Positions 1 to 6,751 of a stretch of 64,000 nt of DNA are shown here, piece after piece. The stretch is from assembly GCF_025685545.1 (NCBI RefSeq), contig NZ_JAGSYC010000023.1:186001-250000 (forward strand), read 5' to 3'. The first letter of the stretch is position 1; each line of letters starts with the position of its first letter. A program made the translations under genes and the position numbers. Origin of the DNA: Granulicella paludicola. GTDB lineage: Bacteria > Acidobacteriota > Terriglobia > Terriglobales > Acidobacteriaceae. The notes under the pieces were generated by a model. It was given only the letters and a program-made list of their open reading frames with translations, was not told where the DNA came from and did not search any database.

Positions 1-142
1 TGGAACCGTCATACCCATGAACATCGCTGCCGCAGATACCGCACGCAGCCACCTCAATGAGAAGCTCCCCGTGGTTCGGGGCGGGAGTTGGAACGTCTTC
101 CACTTGCAGATTTAGATACTCGGACAGCAACAGAGCTTTCAT
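1..142 (-). CDS. zinc-binding alcohol dehydrogenase family protein (N-terminal part, cut by window start)
   Basis: The minus strand from 142 reads ATG AAA GCT and stays open to base 1, giving 47 residues. It starts MKALLLSEYLNLQ, and residues 34-42 read CGICGSDVH. This is the catalytic zinc-ligand segment of medium-chain dehydrogenases such as galactitol-1-phosphate, sorbitol or threonine dehydrogenase. These enzymes oxidise secondary alcohols with NAD(P) in the cytoplasm. The Rossmann fold and structural-zinc cysteines lie outside the window, so the substrate cannot be named. There is no clear Shine-Dalgarno before the ATG. It is transcribed away from the tRNA-Ser, and 143-368 shows only a likely upstream region with nothing recognisable. 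Confidence 0.8.
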   Translation of the reverse strand, partial: MKALLLSEYLNLQVEDVPTPAPNHGELLIEVAACGICGSDVHGYDGS

Positions 143-368
143 GCAGAGAAGGAGAACAGTTCGAGCAGATGTTCGGCAACTCCTCGCCGAGGCATTACAT
201 CGCACCGGAAATTTGGAGACGTAAGTTGCTCATAAAAGAACGGGGCTAGAGATAGATCTATTGGGCACATTCCCTGTTTCGGAAAGCCAACTTAGAAAGC
301 CGCGGAAACGCCGGTGCTTCGGCATCTCTCACGGCTTCTTCGAATACTAAACTATTGATTCTAAATAG

Positions 369-461
369 TGGCGGAGAGTGGGGGATTCGAACCCCCGATA
401 GAACTTTTGGTCCTATAACGGTTTAGCAAACCGCCGCCTTCAGCCACTCGGCCAACTCTCC
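369..461 (-). tRNA. tRNA-Ser (anticodon GCT)
   Basis: The reverse complement folds as a class II tRNA. The 7-bp acceptor stem is GGAGAGT/ACTCTCC, the discriminator is G, and a CCA end is encoded at 369-371. The anticodon stem-loop CGGTTTGCTAAACCG gives anticodon GCT, reading AGC/AGU serine codons. A long variable arm follows, then a T-arm with GGTTCGAATCC. Confidence 0.97.
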
Positions 462-673
462 TTCGGGTGTGGTCTGAATCGACAAACCATTCCGGGCTAC
501 GTGAATTATAGCCTGAGCGCGCGACCCGTCACCATTGCGTTGTGCAGATGCTGTCCGCAGGCGGGATAATCCGCGTTATATTGCGTAGGAACACGTCATG
601 CGTATTCCCGATCCGGAGGAACCTTCAAGCCATCGCACGTTTTGCCGATAGCTCCATCAGCCGAAAAAATAAG

Positions 674-2101
674 ATGCGTCTTCTGCCGCTCATTGGAGCG
701 ACCTACTTTATGGTTGCCGGTGGACCCTATGGACTTGAGGACATCATCGGCAAGGCCGGGTATCTGCGGGCGCTGGTGCTGCTGGCGGTTATTCCGATCG
801 TGTGGAGCCTGCCAACGTCGCTGATGGTGGGCGAGCTTGCGAGTGCGATCCCGGTTGAGGGCGGCTATTACGTCTGGGTGCGGCGAGCGCTGGGACCGAT
901 GTGGGGCTTTCAAGAGGCGTGGCTTTCGCTTGGAGCCAGCGTCTTCGATATGGCGATCTATCCGGTGATCTTTGTGGACTACCTGAGCCGCTTTGCGCCC
1001 GCGTGGACAGCGGGACATCGTGGAGTGATCTGGGCGGTTGCGGTGGTGGTCAGCTGCACGCTGTGGAACCTGCGTGGGGCAAAGGTGGTTGGCATCAGTT
1101 CGGAGGTGCTGTTCTGCGTGCTGCTTTCGCCGTTCGTGGTGCTGATTGGCTATGCGCTAACGCGTTGGCATGGACATGGAGCGGGTGCGCTGATGCGGTC
1201 GAGTGCAGCGCCTGATCTGGCGGGTGCGATCTCGGTGGCGCTTTGGAACTACATGGGCTGGGACAATGCGAGCACGATTGCGCAGGAGGTGGAAGAACCG
1301 CAGCGCAACTATCCGCGAGCGATGGTCGGAGCCGCCGCGCTGGTAGCTGTGACGTATATTCTGCCGCTGGCTGCGGTTGGTCTCGCGGGGTTGAGTGCGG
1401 ACACGTTCTCAACGGGAGCCTGGACGGATGCGGCGAAGACGCTCGCTGGACCTGCGCTGGCGATGGCAGTTGTTCTTGGAGGCCTGATCAATGGTTCCGG
1501 GATGTTCAATGCGCTGATGCTGAGCTATACGCGTGTGCCGTTTGCGATGGCCGAAGATGGGCTAATGCCGAAGGTGATGCTGCGGCGGAACTCGAAGGGA
1601 GTTCCCTGGGTGAGCGTTATTTTCTGCGCTTGCATCTGGGGGCTCGCGCTGAACTTCAGCTTCGAGCGGCTGATCTCGATTGATCTCGTGCTGTATGGCG
1701 CGGCGTTGATGCTGGAGTTCGTGGCGCTGGTGGTGCTGCGACGGAAAGAGCCTGAACTGGAGCGGCCGTTCCGCGTTCCGGGAGGCATGTTCGGAGCGGT
1801 TGCGGCTGGAATTGGACCTGGCTTGCTGATTCTGTTTGCTGTTTATGCGGCGAGGCAGGAAAAAGTGGCTGGCGTGAATGCGCTGCTCTTTGCTGCCGGC
1901 GTCGGAGTTCTGGGAATGGCGGTGTATGGTCTGGTGCGGAGGATGTCACCCCCCCTCCCCCCCATACTTATGGCTCAAAATATTCAAAATTGGTCAGTTA
2001 GGCCTGGAGTTCCGGTCCCGAGTGTTGACTCGTGGAGCGATCGGCCGACAGGCGGGACGCGTCCAGTTCTTTGTCCCTATCTATCAATTATAAAAGATTG
2101 A
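674..2101 (+). CDS. APC-family permease, polyamine uptake (PUT-like) subgroup
   Basis: This is a 12-helix amino acid/polyamine/organocation transporter of the inner membrane, about 475 residues from the ATG at 674. An open frame reaches back to a GTG at 542, but that extension is polar and not family-like. The N-terminus has the sequence GGPYGLEDIIGKAG and then SLPTSLMVGELASAIPVEGGYYVWVRR. With WNYMGWDNAST and AQEVEEPQRNYPRAM in the middle, this resembles plant and bacterial polyamine uptake permeases more than classical amino acid permeases. That assignment comes from recalled family patterns. The C-terminus is odd. After VYGLVRRM the frame runs into a C-tract repeat and adds about 50 polar residues that look non-native. 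It stands alone with no obvious operon partner. Confidence 0.85.
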   Translation: MRLLPLIGATYFMVAGGPYGLEDIIGKAGYLRALVLLAVIPIVWSLPTSLMVGELASAIPVEGGYYVWVRRALGPMWGFQEAWLSLGASVFDMAIYPVIFVDYLSRFAPAWTAGHRGVIWAVAVVVSCTLWNLRGAKVVGISSEVLFCVLLSPFVVLIGYALTRWHGHGAGALMRSSAAPDLAGAISVALWNYMGWDNASTIAQEVEEPQRNYPRAMVGAAALVAVTYILPLAAVGLAGLSADTFSTGAWTDAAKTLAGPALAMAVVLGGLINGSGMFNALMLSYTRVPFAMAEDGLMPKVMLRRNSKGVPWVSVIFCACIWGLALNFSFERLISIDLVLYGAALMLEFVALVVLRRKEPELERPFRVPGGMFGAVAAGIGPGLLILFAVYAARQEKVAGVNALLFAAGVGVLGMAVYGLVRRMSPPLPPILMAQNIQNWSVRPGVPVPSVDSWSDRPTGGTRPVLCPYLSIIKD

Positions 2102-2125
2102 ACAGGGTGAACATGCAAATCTATT
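1946..2125 (+). repeat. C-tract dispersed repeat, copy A
   Basis: About 180 bp begins with a CCCCCCC-T-CCCCCCC tract. The motif TCAAAATATT follows, then a variable middle, and the end is GGTGAACATGCAA. The same start, TCAAAGTATT block and GGTGAACATGCAA end occur at 41399-41590. Copy A overlaps the 3' end of the permease frame, while copy B sits right after a stop codon. The family is non-coding as far as can be seen. Confidence 0.7.
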
Positions 2126-2186
2126 CCTCCTGGAATGTGCGACTTACGGCTTGCGGGGGTTGACAGCCTTTGGAGGCCTCCCAAGG

Positions 2187-2243
2187 GCGGGCTTACAGCC
2201 CGCAGATGTGTCCTGGTTCCTAGCCAGGGCGTTGCCTGGGCTT
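2187..2243. repeat. intergenic hairpins (GCGGGCT-TAC-AGCCCGC and a neighbour)
   Basis: A perfect 7-bp stem lies at 2187-2203, followed at 2222-2241 by an imperfect AGCCAGG/CCTGGGCT hairpin. Both lie between the permease and the convergent AraC gene. They resemble the other short G/C hairpins scattered through the window and may also act as a transcription end for either gene. Confidence 0.55.
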
Positions 2244-2278
2244 TTATCAGACGCGCCTTCGGCACTAAGACCAGAGGC

Positions 2279-3238
2279 TCAGACTGCGGTAAGGGCTGCG
2301 GCTTCGGGTGGGGCGACGGGGATGGCCGGTGCGTCCGAGATGGAGCGGCTGTGTTGGCGGGGAGAGGCGCCCATGACGCGCTTGAAGGCAGTGCTGAAGG
2401 CGCTTTCGGATTCGTAGCCGAGCGAGAGGGCGATGTCCGAGACGGAGTCGGCGGTGTGGGTGAGGCGGTCGGCGGCGAGCAGCATGCGCCAGTGAGTGAG
2501 GTAGTCCATGGGGGACTTCCCTACCGTCTCCTTAAAGCGGAGGGCAAAGGTGGAGCGGGACATGCTTGCGATTTCGGCGAGGCCGTGCAGCGTCCAGCGC
2601 TGCGCCGGGTTGTTGTGCATGGCTGTGATGGCTGCGCACATCTGTTTGTCGGCGAGAGCGAAGAGCCAGCCGACGCCACCGGTGAGACCTTCGGAGAGGT
2701 GAAGGCGTAGCGCCTGCACGAGCATCATGTAGGCCAGCTGCTGGGCGACGAGGACACCGCCGGGCTGCGGGTTGCGGAGTTCCTCCATCATGCGCTCGAT
2801 GGACCAGCGCAGGGTGGCTTTGTCCGAATCGGAGCGCAGATGGACGATGGGCGGCAGCAGATCGAGCAGGATGCGGGCGTTGCCGCTGAGAGCGAAGTGG
2901 CCTCCGACGACGGCTGCCTTACCGCCGCCGTTGAAGACCAGGACATTGCCGTCGGCGGGCGTGCGGATGAGGGCCCGGTAATCCACGGGCGTCAATGCCG
3001 GGTCGGTCGTGAGGCAGAAGGAGCGACCACTGGGCAGCATGAAGCAGTCGCCTGCCGTGAGCAGGACCGGCTCCGGCATGCCCTCCATCACGAGCCAGGC
3101 CTGGCCGAATTCGATGGCGTAGCACTTGATGCCGTCGTGCGTTGGGAACTGGATGGAGAAGTCACCACCTACTTCAAAGCCGCGGGCGACGTAGCTACGA
3201 GGTTTGAGCAGAGCGAGGACGTCGGAGAGTGGATCCAT
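2279..3238 (-). CDS. AraC-family transcriptional regulator with N-terminal cupin domain
   Basis: The protein has 319 residues from the ATG at 3238 (MDPLSDVLALLK). The open frame continues far upstream, but that part is antisense to the next gene. Residues 1-190 form an AraC N-terminal cupin of the cupin_6 type, with LTAGDCFMLPSGRSF and a conserved RWSIERMMEEL helix region. Residues 200-300 carry two helix-turn-helix motifs (LAEIASMSRSTFALRFKE and VSDIALSLGYESESAFSTAFKR) typical of AraC/XylS. It is a DNA-binding regulator divergent from the NmrA-like gene at 3436 with about 200 bp between them, so it probably controls that gene and the following SDR gene. This control is inferred from layout only. 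The effector is unknown. Confidence 0.9.
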   Translation of the reverse strand: MDPLSDVLALLKPRSYVARGFEVGGDFSIQFPTHDGIKCYAIEFGQAWLVMEGMPEPVLLTAGDCFMLPSGRSFCLTTDPALTPVDYRALIRTPADGNVLVFNGGGKAAVVGGHFALSGNARILLDLLPPIVHLRSDSDKATLRWSIERMMEELRNPQPGGVLVAQQLAYMMLVQALRLHLSEGLTGGVGWLFALADKQMCAAITAMHNNPAQRWTLHGLAEIASMSRSTFALRFKETVGKSPMDYLTHWRMLLAADRLTHTADSVSDIALSLGYESESAFSTAFKRVMGASPRQHSRSISDAPAIPVAPPEAAALTAV

Positions 3239-3435
3239 GGCGTTTTGGATGCGGACGGTGGCAGAAACGCTTCGGACGATGGCGAAGGTATTACGGATTT
3301 TGCAGCATAGATCGTATGGATGGGGAGGCTTATGGTGGTGTTGGGTAAGGTTGGCAGTTCGCATCCCATCCGCGATGAGGCTGCGTATGGATGGGGCACC
3401 CGGAAGTGAGTTGGGTGGGTTGAGAGGAAAAGAGT

Positions 3436-4338
3436 ATGACGAAGGTTCTTGTGATTGGTGCGTCGGGGTTTCTGGGGCGGAATGTGGCGAAGGGGCTGCT
3501 GGAGCAGGGGTGTGCCGTGCGGTGCTCGGTGCGGAGCCCGGAGAAGGTGAACGACCTGGCTGCGGCGGGGTGCGAGGTGGTGCAGGGCGATATCTCCGAT
3601 GCAGCTTCGATGGCGCGGGCGGTGGAGTCAGTGAATGCGGTGTATGTGTCAATCCAGACGCTTTCGGCACAGCCTGCGGGCGGTGGTCAAGGGTACATGG
3701 ACGTCGAGAGACAGGGCATGGAGAACATCGTAACGGCCTGCAAGGCGAGCGGAGTGCGGCGGCTGATCTATGTGACCTTCCTTGGGATTCGTCCTGATTC
3801 ACCGAGCGCCTGGGTGCGCGGACGATGGGGCCTGGAGCAGTGGCTGCTGCAGACGGGGCTGGAGGTGACGGTGCTGCGACCGTATCAGATAGTGGGCAAG
3901 GGCGGGATGGGCTTCGACATGATGGCGGCGAATGCGAAGCGAGCTGTGGCGATCTCCCTGGCGAATGGGAAGCAACGTTGCCGGAACATTGCGGTGGGGG
4001 ACCTGGTGTATTACATGATCGGCGTGCTGAACGAGCCGCGGTCGTACGGACATTGCTATGACGTGGGCTGCGATGACGTGCTGACCAATGACCAGATGAT
4101 GGATGTGGCTGCGGAGGTGCAGGGGCACGGGCATCCGGTGAAGCTGCACGTTCCGGCGTGGCTGCTGCGGGCGACGGCTCCGCTGCTGGAGCGGGCGTCG
4201 GGAGCGTCGAAGGGAGCGATTCGCGCCTTCGTGGATGCAAGCGGAGATGCCGTGGGCGATCCGATGCCAATACGGCAGATGCTGCCGCGACCGCTGCTCA
4301 GCTATAGGCAAGCGGTGGAGCGCGCACTCAAAGTTTAG
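3436..4338 (+). CDS. NmrA-like NAD(P)-binding protein
   Basis: This 300-residue atypical short-chain dehydrogenase begins with a Rossmann motif GASGFLG at residues 8-14. It has an EVVQGDISD segment and RLIYVTFLGI before the region where the catalytic Tyr-x-x-x-Lys would be. No YxxxK is present at that place, as is common in NmrA/HSCARG-type sensors and quinone-reductase-like members. A good ribosome site, GAGAGGAAAAGAG, precedes the ATG. It is divergent from the AraC gene and is followed 68 bp later by a second SDR, so the two may be cotranscribed. The substrate is unknown. Confidence 0.85.
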   Translation: MTKVLVIGASGFLGRNVAKGLLEQGCAVRCSVRSPEKVNDLAAAGCEVVQGDISDAASMARAVESVNAVYVSIQTLSAQPAGGGQGYMDVERQGMENIVTACKASGVRRLIYVTFLGIRPDSPSAWVRGRWGLEQWLLQTGLEVTVLRPYQIVGKGGMGFDMMAANAKRAVAISLANGKQRCRNIAVGDLVYYMIGVLNEPRSYGHCYDVGCDDVLTNDQMMDVAAEVQGHGHPVKLHVPAWLLRATAPLLERASGASKGAIRAFVDASGDAVGDPMPIRQMLPRPLLSYRQAVERALKV

Positions 4339-4406
4339 CGAGCCGCGGGTTTTGGCCGCTGCTTAGACAACAACGAACGATCAGAGGAGCAAAAGGAGCA
4401 ACAACG

Positions 4407-5291
4407 ATGCGTGTATTTGTGACGGGTGCAACTGGATTTGTCGGTTCGGCGGTGGTGCAGGATCTGTTGAAGCACGGGCATACGGTTGTGGGACTTTCGC
4501 GGTCGGAGGAGAACGCAGCGAAGCTGAAGGCTGCGGGTGCCGAGGTGTTGCCGGGCGACTTGACCGATCTGGAGAGCCTGAAGAAGGGCGCGGCGGAGTC
4601 GGATGGCGTGATTCACTGCGGATTCATTCATGACTTCCAGCGTTTCCCGGAGGTGTGTGCAGTGGATGCTGCGGCGATCACGGCGATGGGCGATGCGATG
4701 GCGGGAACGGACAAGCCGCTGGTGGTGAGCTCGGGCGTGGCGATCATCGCTCCCGGCAGGCTGGCGACGGAGGAGATGAAGGCGCCGGAGTTGCCGAACT
4801 TTCCGCGGGTCTCAGAGAAGGTGGCGTTTGCGCAGATAGAGAAGGGCGTGCGCGCGATGGCCGTGCGGCTGCCGCCGACGACGCATGGCAAGGGCGACCA
4901 CGGCTTTATGGAGATCCTGATCAACACGGCGAAGGCGAAGGGCAAGGCCGCGTATGTGGGTGAGGGCGCGAATGTGTGGCCGGCGACGCATCGGTTCGAC
5001 GCGGCGCAGGTGTATCGGCTGGCGCTGGAGAAGGGCAAGGCGGGTGCAAGTTATCACGCGATTGCGGAGCAGGGCGTGACCTTCAAGGAGATCGAAAACA
5101 TGATCGGCAAGAAGCTGGGTTTGCCGGTGGAGTCGATACCGGCGGAGCAGGCGGCGGAATATTACGGGTGGTTTGGGCACTTTGCTGCGCTGAGCGCGCC
5201 CTCGTCGAGTGAGTGGACGCGGGCGGAGCTGGGATGGACACCGACGGAGATTGAGCTGCTGCCGGATATGGACGCGCACTACTTCGGTTGA
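4407..5291 (+). CDS. SDR-family oxidoreductase (NAD-dependent epimerase-like)
   Basis: This 294-residue extended short-chain dehydrogenase starts MRVFVTGATGFVGSAVV, with the GxxGxxG cofactor loop at residues 7-13 and GDLTDLES for the adenine side. The sequence VVSSGVAI follows where the catalytic serine normally sits. Residues further on (ATHRFDAAQVYRLALEKG) match the 3-beta-HSD/UDP-glucose-epimerase-like group. AGGAGCAAAAGGAGC is the ribosome site. It lies downstream of the NmrA-like gene in the same direction and ends before a strong terminator. Reductase activity on a small carbonyl compound is likely, but the substrate is not evident. Confidence 0.85.
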   Translation: MRVFVTGATGFVGSAVVQDLLKHGHTVVGLSRSEENAAKLKAAGAEVLPGDLTDLESLKKGAAESDGVIHCGFIHDFQRFPEVCAVDAAAITAMGDAMAGTDKPLVVSSGVAIIAPGRLATEEMKAPELPNFPRVSEKVAFAQIEKGVRAMAVRLPPTTHGKGDHGFMEILINTAKAKGKAAYVGEGANVWPATHRFDAAQVYRLALEKGKAGASYHAIAEQGVTFKEIENMIGKKLGLPVESIPAEQAAEYYGWFGHFAALSAPSSSEWTRAELGWTPTEIELLPDMDAHYFG

Positions 5292-5298
5292 TCACGGG

Positions 5299-5343
5299 AA
5301 GGCCCGACCTGGAGACTTTTGCTGGTCTTGAGGTCGGGCCTTT
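5299..5343 (+). terminator. rho-independent terminator after the SDR gene
   Basis: AAGGCCCGACCT at 5299-5310 pairs with AGGTCGGGCCTT at 5331-5342. The next bases are TGATTCTT. It closes the NmrA/SDR transcription unit. Confidence 0.85.
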
Positions 5344-5389
5344 GATTCTTGAAGTCTCGGCCTAGAATAAGCGGGAGGAGAGTTCACCG

Positions 5390-5800
5390 ATGAGCACAGT
5401 GATTGCACCCCCGTTTACCGACCCCGAGCTGGCTGCGAAGAAGGTGCAGATGGCCGAGGACCTTTGGAATACACGCGATGCGGAGCGGGTGGCGCTGGCG
5501 TACACCGAGGACACGGTGTGGAGGAATCGGACGGAGTTTCTGACGGGGCGCGCCGAGGTGGTGGCGTTTCTGAAGCGGAAGTGGGAGAAGGAACTGGACT
5601 ACAAGCTGAAGAAGGAGCTGTGGGGGTTTCGGAATAATCGGATGGCGGTGAAGTTTCAGTATGAGTGGCATGATGCGAACGGCCAGTGGTATCGGAGCTA
5701 TGGGAATGAGTTGTGGGCGTTTGCGGAGTCGGGGCTGATGCAAAGGCGTGAGGCGAGCATTAATGACCTGGCGATTGGGGAGTCGGAGCGGACGCTGTAG
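5390..5800 (+). CDS. NTF2-like (DUF1348) family protein
   Basis: This 136-residue cytoplasmic protein carries the sequences [39 protein letters not shown], and [23 protein letters not shown]. These are the hallmark segments of the DUF1348 branch of the SnoaL/NTF2-like fold. The family is small and widespread, and its biochemical role is mostly undetermined. AGGAGAGTT precedes the ATG. It follows the SDR terminator, so it has its own promoter or is a separate unit. No partner gene gives a function. Confidence 0.85.
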   Translation: MSTVIAPPFTDPELAAKKVQMAEDLWNTRDAERVALAYTEDTVWRNRTEFLTGRAEVVAFLKRKWEKELDYKLKKELWGFRNNRMAVKFQYEWHDANGQWYRSYGNELWAFAESGLMQRREASINDLAIGESERTL

Positions 5801-5870
5801 AACGGGAAGTTGAAGGCCGCGCGTAGGCAAGGTGCTAGACACTCCCATTCCAGACTGGTACTAAATACGT

Positions 5871-6668
5871 ATGTTTGCAAATGTGGAAGATACGGGTTTG
5901 GAGGTTGTGACGGCGCGTGAAGACGTGGCGTTTACAGCCCGTCGTCTGCATGTGCACGACATAGCGACCCAAATGGAAGGGTTGCAGCGACTGTCGCAGG
6001 CGCTGCTGAATCATCCGGACACGGTGCTGCAAGAGCTTGTAAATGTCGCCGTAACGCTTTGCGGGGCGGACAGCGCGGGGATCAGTATCCAGATCGAAGA
6101 TGGGACGGATCGAGAGTTTTATCGCTGGGTAGCGACGGCGGGAGAGTACTCGGGATTTCTGGGTGCGACACTTCCCCGCTATCCGAGTGCTTGTGGGATG
6201 TGCCTGGAGCGCGGCAAAGCCCAGCACTTTACGGTGGACAAGCGATTCTTCGACATCTTGAACGTGGAGGCACCGCTGGTAACGGACGGGATTCTGTTGC
6301 CGTGGGACGCCGAAGGTACGCGGGGCACAATCTTCGTGATGGCGCATGGCCGCAAAGAGGCGTTCGATGAGAGCGATGTGCGGCTGATGGAGATGCTGGC
6401 GAACTTTGCGGCGATGGGTTTCAAGCAGCAAGCGCAGCAGAAGCGGCTGGTGGCGCAGGAGCGGGCCGCGGCGGCGGCGATGATGGCAAATGAGCTGGCC
6501 CACCAGATCAATAATCCGCTGCAGAGCATGACGAACATGGCGTACATGGTGGAGTCGGGGACTTCGGAAGACCCGAAATCGCTGGGGGCGGGACTGTCCC
6601 AAGAGATACGCCAGCTTTCAAGGCTGGTTGAGAAGATTCTGCTACTGCCTTTGGTGGAGGCCCGGTAA
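5871..6668 (+). CDS. GAF-domain protein with an orphan histidine-kinase H-box
   Basis: The protein has 265 residues. A GAF sensor domain covers about residues 35-180 (VTLCGADSAGISIQIED, then ACGMCLERGKAQHF and GTIFVMAHGRKEAFDESDVRLMEMLANFAA). A helical region with ELAHQINNPLQSMTNM follows, which has the H-x-x-N-P form of a phospho-accepting H-box (HisKA/DHp). The frame ends within about 50 residues after it, so the ATP-binding HATPase domain is absent. A strong terminator follows immediately, so this is not an obvious truncation by a neighbour. It may be a signalling adaptor phosphorylated in trans or a decayed kinase. Confidence 0.85.
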   Translation: MFANVEDTGLEVVTAREDVAFTARRLHVHDIATQMEGLQRLSQALLNHPDTVLQELVNVAVTLCGADSAGISIQIEDGTDREFYRWVATAGEYSGFLGATLPRYPSACGMCLERGKAQHFTVDKRFFDILNVEAPLVTDGILLPWDAEGTRGTIFVMAHGRKEAFDESDVRLMEMLANFAAMGFKQQAQQKRLVAQERAAAAAMMANELAHQINNPLQSMTNMAYMVESGTSEDPKSLGAGLSQEIRQLSRLVEKILLLPLVEAR

Positions 6669-6686
6669 CGAGAATGACTTAAAGAG

Positions 6687-6739
6687 AACCGCCGCTGCGG
6701 TTGGCTCCTGTTGTGGAGCGAACGCAGCGGCGGTTTTTT
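6687..6739 (+). terminator. rho-independent terminator
   Basis: AACCGCCGCTGCG at 6687-6699 pairs with CGCAGCGGCGGTT at 6723-6735. The stem runs straight into TTTTGTT. It lies between the GAF gene and the convergent peptidase gene and could serve both directions. Confidence 0.9.
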
Positions 6740-6751
6740 GTTCGTTGAGGG

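Noticed and set aside
2279-4270. 663-residue reading frame on the minus strand
   Set aside because: Only the first 319 codons at the 3' side are AraC; the rest is antisense to the NmrA-like gene and Pro/Ser/Arg-rich as expected from a shadow frame.
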